Positions 9,130 through 17,567 are shown, counted from the first letter of the stretch. The stretch is DNA of 64,000 bases from Deltaproteobacteria bacterium (GCA_016709225.1 JADJEE010000012.1:3081501-3145500), one strand, 5' to 3'. Numbers and translations: made by a program. Notes: a model not told the origin generated them from the letters alone.

Positions 9130-9293
9130 AGTACCTCGACACAGCGATAGTGACGGGCCATAACACCGCCCTGACCGCGCCTCGCTGCGTTGCCGCACCT
9201 TGAAATACGCCCGGTATTCCGGCGGCGCGGCGCCTTGCGGAGTCGCGGCCATGACGGCGTTCTGACCCATCACAATCGCTGTGTCGAGGTACT
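9130..9293. repeat. 164-bp imperfect palindrome (possible MITE or long RNA hairpin)
   Basis: The outer 19 bases of each side (9130-9148 and 9275-9293) are perfect reverse complements. The inside stays largely complementary for at least 30 more bases, and the centre holds a small hairpin (AATAC 9204-9208, loop GCCCG, GTATT 9214-9218). It fills the gap between the convergent cheX and REC-EAL genes and begins 5 bases after the REC-EAL stop. Several arm mismatches would be G-U pairs only in a minus-strand transcript, which is the REC-EAL 3' UTR. It could be a miniature transposable element, a REP-like element or a bidirectional terminator. No second copy was seen in the window. Confidence 0.8.
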
Positions 9294-9298
9294 TGTGG

Positions 9299-10486
9299 TC
9301 AGGTCGGCCAGCGCGGCAGCACGAACGGGCGCGCCGGACGGGCGAACAAGAACCCCTGCAGCAGGTCGGCACCGAGCTGCACCAGTACGTCACGCTCGGC
9401 GATGGTCTCGACGCCCTCGGCCACGACCTTGGCGCCGAGCTCGTGGCACATCGAGATCATCGCTGCCACCAGACGCTTGCGCGAGGGGTCGCCATCGATG
9501 CTCCGCGTGAGGCCCATGTCGAGCTTCACGACCTCAGGGCGCAGGTGGAGGAAGCTGGACAGCCCGGCATAGCCAGCGCCGAGATCGTCGATCGCGATGC
9601 TGTGGCCGAAGCCCCGCAGGGTATCGACGCGCTCGGTCACGCCTTCGATGGTGTCGAGTGCTTCGCGCTCGGTGATCTCGAGCACGAGCGGCTGTCGGAA
9701 GTTCGCGAAGGGGTCCACCTTGGTGCCGGACAGCGCCGGATCCAGCAGGTCGTGGGGATGCAGGTTCAGGAAGAAGGTCCAGTCGGTGGTGGCCTCGGCG
9801 AGATCACGCTCGACGTGCTGACGGATGGTCTCGGTGAGCTGCGGCAGCCGATGCAATCGCATGGCGGCGTCGATGATCGCGCCCGGATGCGGCAGCGCGG
9901 GCTCGTCGCTGCGCAGCAGCGCCTCGTAGCCGAACACGGTGCCGTCACTGCTGAGGATTGGCTGGTACGCCATCCACAGGCCTGCGAGCGCGCGATCGAA
10001 GCTGGTGGTGAGCCCGATGCGATCGGAGCCCTCACCGACCTGCGTGCCCATGAGCGTCATGACCTCACGCTTGGCTCGCGCGAGTCGATACAGTGAAGTG
10101 GCGCGGCGCACGATGTCGACCAGCTCGCGCGTCTCGAACGGCTTGGTGATGTAGCGCAGCGCGCCGAGCTCGACCGCCGCGATCGCGCTGTGCAGATCCG
10201 GTGCGCCGGTCATGAGCACGACCGGCAGATCGAGATCGTGCTTGCGGACCTCCCGCAGGAGGTCGAGGCCGTCGCGCCCGGGCATCGCGATGTCCGACAC
10301 CACGGCATCGACGCCGCCGGCTTCGACCACACGGAGGGCTTCGGCCACGCTCGCGGCAGGCACGGCTCGCATGCCGTGCCGGCCCAACGCCGTGGCGACC
10401 GCGTGCCGTAGATCCTGCTCGTCGTCGACGACGAGGACGACGCCGGTCGACGTCACTTGTTGGGCGGTGTTGCTGGGCGCCTGCAT
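9299..10486 (-). CDS. REC-EAL response regulator, predicted c-di-GMP phosphodiesterase
   Basis: 395 residues. The receiver domain (about 15-130) has Asp65 in VVSDIAMPGRDG and ends with the conserved Lys of YITKPF. The EAL domain (about 165-395) keeps the residues needed for activity: Glu in YEALL, Asn in FLNLHP, Glu in LEITERE, the DD pair in AIDDLGAGY, Lys in VKLDM, Glu in AEGVET and Gln in QGFLF. It is therefore probably an active phosphodiesterase controlled by phosphorylation. ATG 10486 is chosen because the receiver starts shortly after; the upstream frame is Arg-rich noise. It converges on the che operon. CheA or an orphan kinase could phosphorylate it. Confidence 0.9.
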   Translation of the reverse strand: MQAPSNTAQQVTSTGVVLVVDDEQDLRHAVATALGRHGMRAVPAASVAEALRVVEAGGVDAVVSDIAMPGRDGLDLLREVRKHDLDLPVVLMTGAPDLHSAIAAVELGALRYITKPFETRELVDIVRRATSLYRLARAKREVMTLMGTQVGEGSDRIGLTTSFDRALAGLWMAYQPILSSDGTVFGYEALLRSDEPALPHPGAIIDAAMRLHRLPQLTETIRQHVERDLAEATTDWTFFLNLHPHDLLDPALSGTKVDPFANFRQPLVLEITEREALDTIEGVTERVDTLRGFGHSIAIDDLGAGYAGLSSFLHLRPEVVKLDMGLTRSIDGDPSRKRLVAAMISMCHELGAKVVAEGVETIAERDVLVQLGADLLQGFLFARPARPFVLPRWPT

Positions 10487-10655
10487 GGTTCGAGTCGCGA
10501 CGGTTGTCGAGCATACCCGCTGCGCGCCGGATCTGAACCCTCGCAACGGCGGTCTTCTTCGGGCCGTGGCTGGCGGGCGCCGGTGTGACCCGGGGACTCT
10601 CCGGGGGTCGCTGCGGCCCAACGGGCACTCGCCGCTCTCGGCACCGCGGCGATGC

Positions 10656-10661
10656 TAGCCT
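10656..10661 (+). promoter_or_regulatory. -10-like TAGCCT
   Basis: TAGCCT ends 8 bases before the ATG at 10670. A GGGAG sits only 3 bases before the ATG, too close for a normal ribosome binding site, so a leaderless or near-leaderless message is likely. Confidence 0.4.
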
Positions 10662-10669
10662 GGGAGACG

Positions 10670-11572
10670 ATGCGAACGTCGTGCGGTTGCCTGCTCGGGC
10701 TGGCCCTGTCGGCCTGTCAGTTCGATTCCAGTGGCCATGGTGACGGTGGTGTCGGTGGTTCGAGCAGCGCGACGACACTCGCGGGCACGGGCGATGGGGG
10801 ATCCACCGCGGCGTCGACCGGCGACGGCGGCCACAGTGCCAGCGGGGCCAGCGGCACATCGACGGGGTCGTCGGACCCAACCGAGACCCCGACCTCGACG
10901 GCGGCGGCGAGCGACTCGAGCGGTGCAGTCGGCTCCGACTCCGGCGGCGAAGGCTCGTCGAGCAGTGGCGCGCAGCCGACGTGCAGCGGCCTGCTGTGGG
11001 TCAGCAACGTCGACGGACCCGCCGGCACCACCGACCAGTCGTTGTACGACGCGCTCTCGGCAGCTGGCCATGAGATCACCTACGCGCTCGACGATCAGGT
11101 GATCGCCGATGACGCCACTGGCTACTGCGCGGTGCTGCTCTCGGCGGTCTCCGATTCGTCGGACATCCTCGACGAGTTCGAGCTGGTCGACGTGCCCGTC
11201 GTGGTCTGGGAGTACGGGTTGTTCGACGACATGGGTTTCGGCAGCTCCGGTCTCGACGAGTCGGCGGTCGACATCGAGATCATCGCGCCCGAGCACGAGC
11301 TCGCCGCGGGGCTCGACGGCACCGTGGTGCTCTACGGCGGGGTCGGGCGCATCAACTGGGCGCAGACCACCACCGCGACCGTGATCGCGCAGCGGCCAGG
11401 CAATCCCGCCAAGGCGACCCTGCTCGCCTACGAGGTCGGCGACGTGCTCGAGGACGGCAGTCTCGCGCCCGCGCGCCGCGTGGGCCTGCCGATGTGCAAC
11501 GCCGGCAGCGGCACGCTGCAGCCCGACGCGATCACGTTGTTGCTCGCCGCAGTGACGTGGGCGACGGGCTGA
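10670..11572 (+). CDS. secreted lipoprotein with Ser/Gly-rich linker, unknown C-terminal domain
   Basis: 300-residue predicted lipoprotein. The signal peptide MRTSCGCLLGLALSACQF ends in a lipobox with Cys17. Residues ~20-105 are a low-complexity Ser/Gly/Thr linker. The C-terminal ~190 residues look like an alternating alpha/beta fold (CSGLLWVSNVDGP, YCAVLLSAVSD, VPVVVWEYGLFDDMG), reminiscent of glutamine-amidotransferase-like or flavodoxin-like domains, but I do not recognise a family or catalytic residues. It ends six bases from the convergent fibro-slime lipoprotein gene. Function unknown. Confidence 0.75.
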   Translation: MRTSCGCLLGLALSACQFDSSGHGDGGVGGSSSATTLAGTGDGGSTAASTGDGGHSASGASGTSTGSSDPTETPTSTAAASDSSGAVGSDSGGEGSSSSGAQPTCSGLLWVSNVDGPAGTTDQSLYDALSAAGHEITYALDDQVIADDATGYCAVLLSAVSDSSDILDEFELVDVPVVVWEYGLFDDMGFGSSGLDESAVDIEIIAPEHELAAGLDGTVVLYGGVGRINWAQTTTATVIAQRPGNPAKATLLAYEVGDVLEDGSLAPARRVGLPMCNAGSGTLQPDAITLLLAAVTWATG

Positions 11573-11578
11573 CCCCCG

Positions 11579-12472
11579 CTACAGCGCGCACGCGCCGGGG
11601 ACCGTGAAGGTGAGCACCGAGTTCATCGGGCCACGCTCGGCATGGAAGATGTCGAGCGTGTGGCGGGTGTCGGGCACGAGCCCGAGGTCATCGAGCCCGA
11701 TGCTGTCCGAGAGATTCCCGTGACGCCCACCGAGGTCGACGGCGAGGTTGCCGTCGATGAAGATCCAGACGTCGTCGTCGCCACCGAAGTCGAGCGTCGC
11801 ACCAGCTTGGGCGATGAACGGTGTGTGGACGTGGGTCGCGAAGTGATAGTTGTGCGCGAGAGTTTCGTTGCCGAAGCCTTGGTCGTCGATCGGAAAGTAC
11901 TGCAGCCCCTCGAACGCGAGCAGTCCATCCGCCGCCGCGACGACACCGAGGTCCACATCCAGACGGACGTTGGCGGTGTCGTCGTCGTGGTACCACTGGA
12001 AGAACGTGCTCGCGTCGGTGATCGCGGGATCGCCGGCATAGTCGGGATCGAGCACGGGCAGGCCTTCGTCGTCCAGCGTCGGCAACAGCAGGCCCGGGAG
12101 CACGACCGAGCCGCCGAAGTCCCCCGTCATGTCGGGGTGCTCCGCCAGCAGATCGTGGACGACCGCGGGGATCGTCGCGCAGCTCATCGCGCCGGTGTCG
12201 CTGCCACCGGAGCTGCCGCTGTCACCCGAGCTCCCCGTCGCGCCCGAGCCGTCGCTGCTCGCGGTGCCGCCGTCACTCGACGCGGTCGTGTCGCTGGCGG
12301 TCGCAGAGGTCGCGGACGCCGTCGGGGCAGTCCCCGAGGTCTCGCCGCGGGTGTCGTCGCCGAACGACGCGACGTGCGTGTCGGCACCGCTGCTGCTGCT
12401 GCTGCCGGCCGGCTGGGCAGCCGCGCCGCCACACGCCGCAGCGATGGCCCCGACCAGCACCGACGCCCGCAT
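11579..12472 (-). CDS. fibro-slime domain lipoprotein
   Basis: 297 residues. ATG 12472 gives a signal peptide with lipobox A-A-A-C (Cys14), then a Ser/Thr/Gly linker to about 95. The C-terminal ~190 residues match the fibro-slime domain: FFQWYHDDDTANVRLD, then DDDVWIFIDGNLAVDLGG and HTLDIFHAERGP. This domain resembles PA14 and is found in surface and carbohydrate-associated proteins of Fibrobacter, Dictyostelium and myxobacteria; adhesion or polymer binding is likely. A TTGACA lies at 12508-12503 on the minus strand. The 5' end and upstream region are duplicated near 14.3 kb. Confidence 0.85.
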   Translation of the reverse strand: MRASVLVGAIAAACGGAAAQPAGSSSSSGADTHVASFGDDTRGETSGTAPTASATSATASDTTASSDGGTASSDGSGATGSSGDSGSSGGSDTGAMSCATIPAVVHDLLAEHPDMTGDFGGSVVLPGLLLPTLDDEGLPVLDPDYAGDPAITDASTFFQWYHDDDTANVRLDVDLGVVAAADGLLAFEGLQYFPIDDQGFGNETLAHNYHFATHVHTPFIAQAGATLDFGGDDDVWIFIDGNLAVDLGGRHGNLSDSIGLDDLGLVPDTRHTLDIFHAERGPMNSVLTFTVPGACAL

Positions 12473-12516
12473 CACAACAGCTTGGCGCGCCGCGCGAGTC
12501 GCTGTCAATCGGGCCC
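12441..12516 (-). repeat. promoter/start segment, copy A of a duplicated sequence
   Basis: This segment holds the first ~10 codons of the fibro-slime gene, its start and a TTGACA-containing upstream region. It aligns by hand with 14323-14400 at about 65 of 78 columns. See copy B. Confidence 0.7.
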
Positions 12517-12560
12517 AGTGGCCCCAAGCGCAGCGCGGCAAGCTGCGCGCACCGAACACG

Positions 12561-13244
12561 TCAACGAGTTGCCGCGCCGGGTCGAACGATCCCGATCGGC
12601 ACCTCGGCCCACATCGCGCGGACCTCGGGCGTGATCGCATCCTCTCCGCGCAGGAATCGCTCGACGTGACCGAGCGAGTCCTGCCCCCAGAACAACTCGC
12701 CATCGACCACGATGGTCGGCACGCCGAACACCCCGAGCTCGAGCGCCTGTGCCGTCGCATCTCGCAGGCGCGCCTTGGCCTCGGGTGTCTGCGCGTCGGC
12801 GACCAGTCGATCGCCGGGCAGTCCCCGCGCGCTCAACCAGCGGGCAAGCTCGTCGGGTCGCTCGAACCCGGGCCCGCCGTCCCAGATCGCCGCGAACACG
12901 GCGTCGATGATCGCATGTCGCTCGTCGTCGGAGCCGGGCAGGCCGGCGATCCGCAGGCCGAGCAACGGATTGAACGGATGGGAGTGCGGCGGTCGCAGGA
13001 CCACACCCTGCTCGGCCGCGAGTCGAACGGCGTGCTTGAACGTGTACACCCGCTTGGGCCCGATCTCGGCCGGGCCCTTCTGGCCGTGGGCATCGAGCAT
13101 CGCCGCGAACAACACTGGCGTCGCCACCAGCGTCCGGGCGTGCCGCTGCGCCAGCGCGCCGATTCGTCGCCAACCCAGGTAAGCGTAGGGCGAGATCACG
13201 TCGAACAGGAACTGCAACGCCTTCGGGTCGGCCGACTCGCTCAT
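12561..13244 (-). CDS. 2-hydroxychromene-2-carboxylate isomerase-like (DsbA/kappa-GST family)
   Basis: 227-residue thioredoxin-fold protein of the DsbA-like family. It opens with FLFDVISPYAYLGWRR, the usual N-terminus of HCCA isomerase/kappa-class GST, where Ser in place of the DsbA CxxC binds glutathione. The helical insert and the cis-Pro strand GVFGVPTIVVDGELFWGQD near 175-193 are typical. The family isomerises 2-hydroxychromene-2-carboxylate in naphthalene breakdown, but many members have unknown substrates, and no other aromatic-degradation gene is near. It probably acts as a cytosolic glutathione-dependent isomerase or oxidoreductase. Confidence 0.85.
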   Translation of the reverse strand: MSESADPKALQFLFDVISPYAYLGWRRIGALAQRHARTLVATPVLFAAMLDAHGQKGPAEIGPKRVYTFKHAVRLAAEQGVVLRPPHSHPFNPLLGLRIAGLPGSDDERHAIIDAVFAAIWDGGPGFERPDELARWLSARGLPGDRLVADAQTPEAKARLRDATAQALELGVFGVPTIVVDGELFWGQDSLGHVERFLRGEDAITPEVRAMWAEVPIGIVRPGAATR

Positions 13245-13356
13245 GGCCGATCACTCTCGCATGATCACGGCCGGTGCGCCCCATCGGCGCAGCGAACGTC
13301 GGTCGTTCGGGCGCGCGAGCACGCGGGGCGATCCTGGCCAGCCACGAATGCGCCGA

Positions 13357-14268
13357 CTACTCGCACAGCGGCGGATCCGGCACCAACCTCAGCCGGAACG
13401 CAAAATCCCAGTACGACAGGTTCGTGTCGCACGGCGCGCCGGGAGAGCAGAAGAACGACTGCCCACCTGCGTAGGGATCGGTCAGCTCGGGCGACGCGAA
13501 GAGGTTCCAGCGCAGGCGCAGGTTCGCGTCGTCGGGGAACGGCGCCAGCATGCGCAGCCAGATGAAGTAGTCGCGATCGGGGTCCAGCTGTACCTGCGCG
13601 TCGGCGAAGTCGAAGTCGACCCACCCGAACTCGGCCGTGCCGGTCGCGGTCGCGGTCGCGACCACGGCGGCCTCGAGCATCTCGGTCGTCGCACCGACCG
13701 GGAAGAGTGGCGAGTTGCCGCCGTCGACGAGCTGCACGGTGTGGACCGTGGTCGCGATCGCCTCGTTCGCCACGTACAACGCGATGCTGTCGAGCGTGCC
13801 GCTCTGGCTGACGCGCACGCCCTGCAGGCCGCTCTGGCCGTTCGCCATCGACCAGCTGTCCCGGCAGTCGGAGTACGCACCGCCCTCGCACACGGTCAGC
13901 TGCTGGTCGAGCACGCTCGTCGGTGACGGGGGCTCGCAGGCGGTGCAGCGCAGCGAACACTCGGGGGTCGCCTCGCCGAGATCGCAGGCTTCGCCGGGCT
14001 CGGGCACGCCGTTGCCACACACCGGATCGGCGGCGCTGGTCTCATTGTCGGTGTCGGTCGACGACCCGCTCGAGTCGCCGGGTGTGCTCGTCGTCGTGGC
14101 GCTGCCAGACTCCTCGCTGCTGCTCTCGGCCGGTGCGGTCGAGGACGCGCTGCCATCGGACGATGCGTCGGCGCCGTCGGTCGTCGTCGCCGCGCGGTCG
14201 TCGGGGTCGAAGCACGCCGCAGTACCTGCGACGAGCACCAGGGCGCCAATGCGTTGGAAGTGAGTCAT
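13357..14268 (-). CDS. cysteine-motif secreted lipoprotein
   Basis: 303 residues. The signal peptide MTHFQRIGALVLVAGTAACF has Cys19 in its lipobox. A Ser/Thr/Asp-rich linker runs to about 80, then CGNGVPEPGEACDLG, a short Cys-rich repeat common in myxobacterial surface proteins (DUF4215-like). The last ~190 residues are likely a beta-sandwich (TLDSIALYVANE, YFIWLRMLAPFPDDANLRLRW). GGGAGAG about 5-10 bases before the ATG serves as ribosome binding site. Function is unknown; it sits in a run of surface lipoproteins. Confidence 0.78.
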   Translation of the reverse strand: MTHFQRIGALVLVAGTAACFDPDDRAATTTDGADASSDGSASSTAPAESSSEESGSATTTSTPGDSSGSSTDTDNETSAADPVCGNGVPEPGEACDLGEATPECSLRCTACEPPSPTSVLDQQLTVCEGGAYSDCRDSWSMANGQSGLQGVRVSQSGTLDSIALYVANEAIATTVHTVQLVDGGNSPLFPVGATTEMLEAAVVATATATGTAEFGWVDFDFADAQVQLDPDRDYFIWLRMLAPFPDDANLRLRWNLFASPELTDPYAGGQSFFCSPGAPCDTNLSYWDFAFRLRLVPDPPLCE

Positions 14269-14322
14269 GGGGTCTCTCCCCCGTGAGTGGGAGGCGACCG
14301 GCGAATCCGTCCCGGCGCGGGG

Positions 14323-14400
14323 GCAATGGCCACGACCAGCGCCTGGCGCCCGCATCACGACAGCTGGGTGCGCCCGCGCGCGTCGCCGTCAATCGCGCCC
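14323..14400 (-). pseudogene. degraded 5' end of a lipoprotein gene, copy B of the duplication
   Basis: This matches 12441-12516, the promoter and first codons of the fibro-slime lipoprotein gene, including the TTGAC box (here TTGACG at 14392-14387) and a GTGATGCGGGCG start context. After that the reading frame is shifted and no signal peptide remains, so it looks like the relic of a paralogous gene start. It also overlaps the 3' end of the DprE1-like gene: that gene's TGA stop lies inside the TTGACG box. It may still act as the promoter for the lipoprotein gene at 14268. Confidence 0.6.
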
Positions 14401-15798
14401 GGTGATGCCGAGCCTGCGCGCCTGTGCAGAATCGATGCGACCCTCGGGGTCGTACTTGCGCTTGGTCTGCACGAACGACGGCAGGCGCGGATACATGCGT
14501 GCGAACTCGTCCGCGGTCGTGAACGCGTCCTTGGCGAGGTAGATGCGACCGCCGTTGGCGATGACGTAGGCGTTCAGCTCGCGGTGCAGCCGCTGCATCT
14601 GCTCCACACCGCGCAGGGGGATGTCGAGCGCGATCGACGTGCCGCGGAGCGGGAACGACAGTGGGCCTTCGCCCTGGTCGCCGCAGTCCTTGAAGACGGT
14701 CACGAACGAGGAGCCTCCGTTGCGACGAAAGATCTCGAGGAACTCGATGTAGAGCTGCGCGTCGGGCAGCACGCACGAGTACTGCGCGAAGCCGCGGCGG
14801 CCATACGCGCGGTTCCACGAGCCGATGCCGTCGAGCGGCCAGTAGAACGCCTCGGGGTGCACGACGTGCTTGCGCGGACGCGAGCCGTGCTTGGCGTACC
14901 AGGCTGCGTTCGCGATCGCGATCGTCGCGGGACCGACCAGGCCGCTGGGGAGTGAGAACGGCAGGTCGATGGTCGGCTTCACGCGCGGTGGTTGGCGCGG
15001 CGCTTCATCGGGCTCCGCCCAGCGCCCGCGACCGACGATGCCGCGACCGACCTTGCCGCCCTTGGCGGAGGTGTCGACCCACGCGACCGTCATCGGCCAC
15101 GACGCGCTCGCCTCGCGCAGCGCCTCGATCACGCCGGCGAGACTGCCGATGCGTTGGGTCTCTTCGTAGATCCACGGCGAGGGCAGACGCGCCATCGTCA
15201 GCTCGACTTCGAGCACGTGACCCATCAGACCCATGCCGCCCTGCGCGGCGTAGAAGAGATCGGCGTGCTGTTCGGGGGTCGCCTCGAGCACGCGGCCGTC
15301 GCCGGTGCGGATCGACAGCGCGCGTAGGTGTCGGCCGATGCAGCCCGCGACGTGGTGGTTCTTGCCGTGGACGTCGGAGGCGACCATGCCGCCCAGGGTC
15401 ACGAAGCGCGTGCCCGTCGACACCGGCGAGAAGAAATTCCGCGGCAAGAAGATCTCGCGCAGGGCCCCGAGCGAGAGCCCGGCCTCCGCGCGCAGCACCC
15501 CGGTGTGTTCGTCGAACGCGAGGATGCGATCGGCCCGCGGCGTGACCAACACCGCGCGACTTGCCTGCTCGGGCGGGAGCGCAGCGTCGCCGTAGGCGCG
15601 ACCGAGGCCACGCGAGAGGATCGCGTCGCGACTCGCGGCCTCGAGGTCGTCGCTCTCGCAGGTCCGCGCGTCGATCTTGGGATGGCGCCCCCAGCCCTCG
15701 AGCCCGGCGGTGGCGCCGAGGGCCGGCGCGCGCGTCGGCAGGCGCAGCACGGCGGCGTCGCGGGGCTCACCCTCGGGTTCGCGCTTCGGCTGGTTCAT
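14389..15798 (-). CDS. DprE1-like FAD-linked oxidoreductase
   Basis: 469 residues of the FAD_binding_4/ALO family with strong resemblance to mycobacterial DprE1 (decaprenylphosphoryl-ribose 2'-oxidase): SRGLGRAYGDAAL, the FAD motif VASDVHGKNHHVAGCIG near 140-155, FYWPLDGIGSWNRAYG near 318-333, TVFKDCGDQGEGPLSFP, and IYLAKDAFTT near the C-terminus. Cys372 falls where, from memory, the benzothiazinone-reactive Cys387 of DprE1 lies. No DprE2 partner is adjacent. It probably oxidises a sugar or polyprenyl-linked sugar; the substrate is unknown. A TACACT hexamer lies 13 bases before the ATG. Confidence 0.85.
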   Translation of the reverse strand: MNQPKREPEGEPRDAAVLRLPTRAPALGATAGLEGWGRHPKIDARTCESDDLEAASRDAILSRGLGRAYGDAALPPEQASRAVLVTPRADRILAFDEHTGVLRAEAGLSLGALREIFLPRNFFSPVSTGTRFVTLGGMVASDVHGKNHHVAGCIGRHLRALSIRTGDGRVLEATPEQHADLFYAAQGGMGLMGHVLEVELTMARLPSPWIYEETQRIGSLAGVIEALREASASWPMTVAWVDTSAKGGKVGRGIVGRGRWAEPDEAPRQPPRVKPTIDLPFSLPSGLVGPATIAIANAAWYAKHGSRPRKHVVHPEAFYWPLDGIGSWNRAYGRRGFAQYSCVLPDAQLYIEFLEIFRRNGGSSFVTVFKDCGDQGEGPLSFPLRGTSIALDIPLRGVEQMQRLHRELNAYVIANGGRIYLAKDAFTTADEFARMYPRLPSFVQTKRKYDPEGRIDSAQARRLGITGRD

Positions 15799-15823
15799 GG
15801 CCGTGCTCGCCAGTGTAGCAGCA

Positions 15824-17512
15824 TCAACCGCGCGGCTGCGGCATGCACACGCCGCCGCCCTCGATCTGCGCGTTGGTGCGGAAGGTGTTGAGCTGCTGCC
15901 ACGACTTCGGCTCGTGCTGCGGGATGGTGCCGTCCTCGCGCACGTTGGTCACGTGGTACGCGTGCTGGTTCCAGATGCGACGGGCCTGAATCCACCGCTC
16001 GTCGACGTCGCGGATCACCTGCACCGGTGGCGAACCGCCGCCGAGGCCGATCGACTGGTTCGAGACCACGACGATCTCGGCCGAGCCGTCGTTGTCGACG
16101 TCGACGACGACGGGGTACTCGGTGCCGGTCAAGCTCGTGCGCGGTGACTGCAGTAGCACGTCGCCCATGTCGTCGAACACGAAGAGGTTCGCCTCGTCGG
16201 CGTACATCGCCTCGGCGCCGCCGTCTCCGAGGAAGTCGAAGGCCGTGCCGGCCGCGACGCCGCTCTGATCGGAGACCGTCGCCGACCACACGATGCTCGC
16301 GTCGGCCTCGTACACCGTGTAGTTGTTGGCGGAGCTCACGGCGAACTCGGCCTCGCCGTCGCCATCGAAGTCGTGCACGGTCGCCGGTCGGAACCATGTG
16401 AGACCGAAGCCCGAGTCACCGGTTGGCGTGAGGTTCTGGAACACGACCGCGCCATCGTGCTCGAGCATCGCCAGGCCCAACTGGTTGGTGACGAGGATCT
16501 CGGGCTCGGGATCGTCGTCGAAGTTGGCGACCTGCGGGAACCCGGGATCGATGCCGCTGTTCCACAGCAACGTGCCGTCGTGGTGGTACGCCGCGTTGCC
16601 CAGCACCAGCTCGAGATCGCCGTCGTCGTCGAGATCGGCGGCCGTGGATGCGCTGTACTGCGGCGGCGTGGTGGTGAACGCCACGAGCGCGCCGTCGTGG
16701 TCGTAGATCGAGCCGCCGGCCACGATCTCGACGTCGCCGTCGTTGTCGAGATCGGCCAGCGCCAGCGCGGCGATGTACGAGCTGCCCCACAGGTCGTTCG
16801 ACTGCCACTTGAGCGAGCCATCGTGCTCGAAGGCCACCAGCGCGCCGCCCATCATCACGCTGACGATCTCCGGCAGACCGTCGCCGTCGATGTCGCCCAG
16901 CGCCGGGCAGACCGTAGGGTCGACTGCCGTGGGGATCTGGAAGTGCGAGCTGCCGGTGGCGCCGTCGAGCACGTAGATGTGCCCGGGACCGGCAAATAGA
17001 TCGGCGTAGGCGACCACGACGACGTCGGGGATGTCGCAGAGATCGATCTCGCCGTCGCCGTTGTCCTCCGTGAGGTTCGCGACCAGCGGCGTGACGACCG
17101 AGTAGATGTCGCCGTTCTCGCCGTCCCACGCCCACTGCACCTCGGGTTCGAAGCTGTCGGCCGGGGCCTGCTGTGAGCAGTCACCGACCGCGTCCATGTC
17201 GTCGACGACCTTGCACGACGGTGGCTCGGTGGTGTCGACCGCGGCGTCGTGCAGCACACCGACGTCGAAGATCGTGCCGGTGTCGCTGTCGGCCTGGGTC
17301 GTCGCCGTGCTGGTACTGCCGCTCGTACCGGTACCGGTGCCGTCGCCGGAGGTCGTGCCGTTGCCGCTGCTCGAGCCGCTCGTGCTCATCGAGGCGTCGG
17401 TGGTGTTCGCGCTGGTGTTCGCGGGCGGATCACCGCCACAGCCCGCCGACACGATCGCTGTCGCGGCCGCCGCGATCGACCATCGCGCGCAGGTCTTGCC
17501 CAAGTACGTCAT
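15824..17512 (-). CDS. FG-GAP/VCBS-repeat lipoprotein
   Basis: 562 residues. The signal peptide from ATG 17512 ends with lipobox S-A-G-C (near residue 25), followed by a Thr/Ser/Gly linker to about 75. The rest is a series of repeats with Asp-rich calcium loops (GDIDGDGLPEI, ADLDNDGDVEI, ADLDDDGDLEL, HDFDGDGEAEF, VDVDNDGSAEI), the pattern of FG-GAP/VCBS beta-propeller blades. The C-terminal ~60 residues (RIWNQHAYHVTNV, SWQQLNTFRTNAQ) recur in myxobacterial FG-GAP proteins. An upstream GTG at 17536 is possible. Likely a surface calcium-binding adhesin. Confidence 0.88.
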   Translation of the reverse strand: MTYLGKTCARWSIAAAATAIVSAGCGGDPPANTSANTTDASMSTSGSSSGNGTTSGDGTGTGTSGSTSTATTQADSDTGTIFDVGVLHDAAVDTTEPPSCKVVDDMDAVGDCSQQAPADSFEPEVQWAWDGENGDIYSVVTPLVANLTEDNGDGEIDLCDIPDVVVVAYADLFAGPGHIYVLDGATGSSHFQIPTAVDPTVCPALGDIDGDGLPEIVSVMMGGALVAFEHDGSLKWQSNDLWGSSYIAALALADLDNDGDVEIVAGGSIYDHDGALVAFTTTPPQYSASTAADLDDDGDLELVLGNAAYHHDGTLLWNSGIDPGFPQVANFDDDPEPEILVTNQLGLAMLEHDGAVVFQNLTPTGDSGFGLTWFRPATVHDFDGDGEAEFAVSSANNYTVYEADASIVWSATVSDQSGVAAGTAFDFLGDGGAEAMYADEANLFVFDDMGDVLLQSPRTSLTGTEYPVVVDVDNDGSAEIVVVSNQSIGLGGGSPPVQVIRDVDERWIQARRIWNQHAYHVTNVREDGTIPQHEPKSWQQLNTFRTNAQIEGGGVCMPQPRG

Positions 17513-17567
17513 GCCATCCAACCCCAATCCAAGCACGGCTCCACGATGTCCGCGAAGCGCGGTGGCG

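Noticed and set aside
8578..9393. 271-codon minus-strand frame through the palindrome and cheX
   Set aside because: It combines cheX antisense with the palindromic repeat. The repeat can yield spurious predicted proteins; nothing supports a gene.
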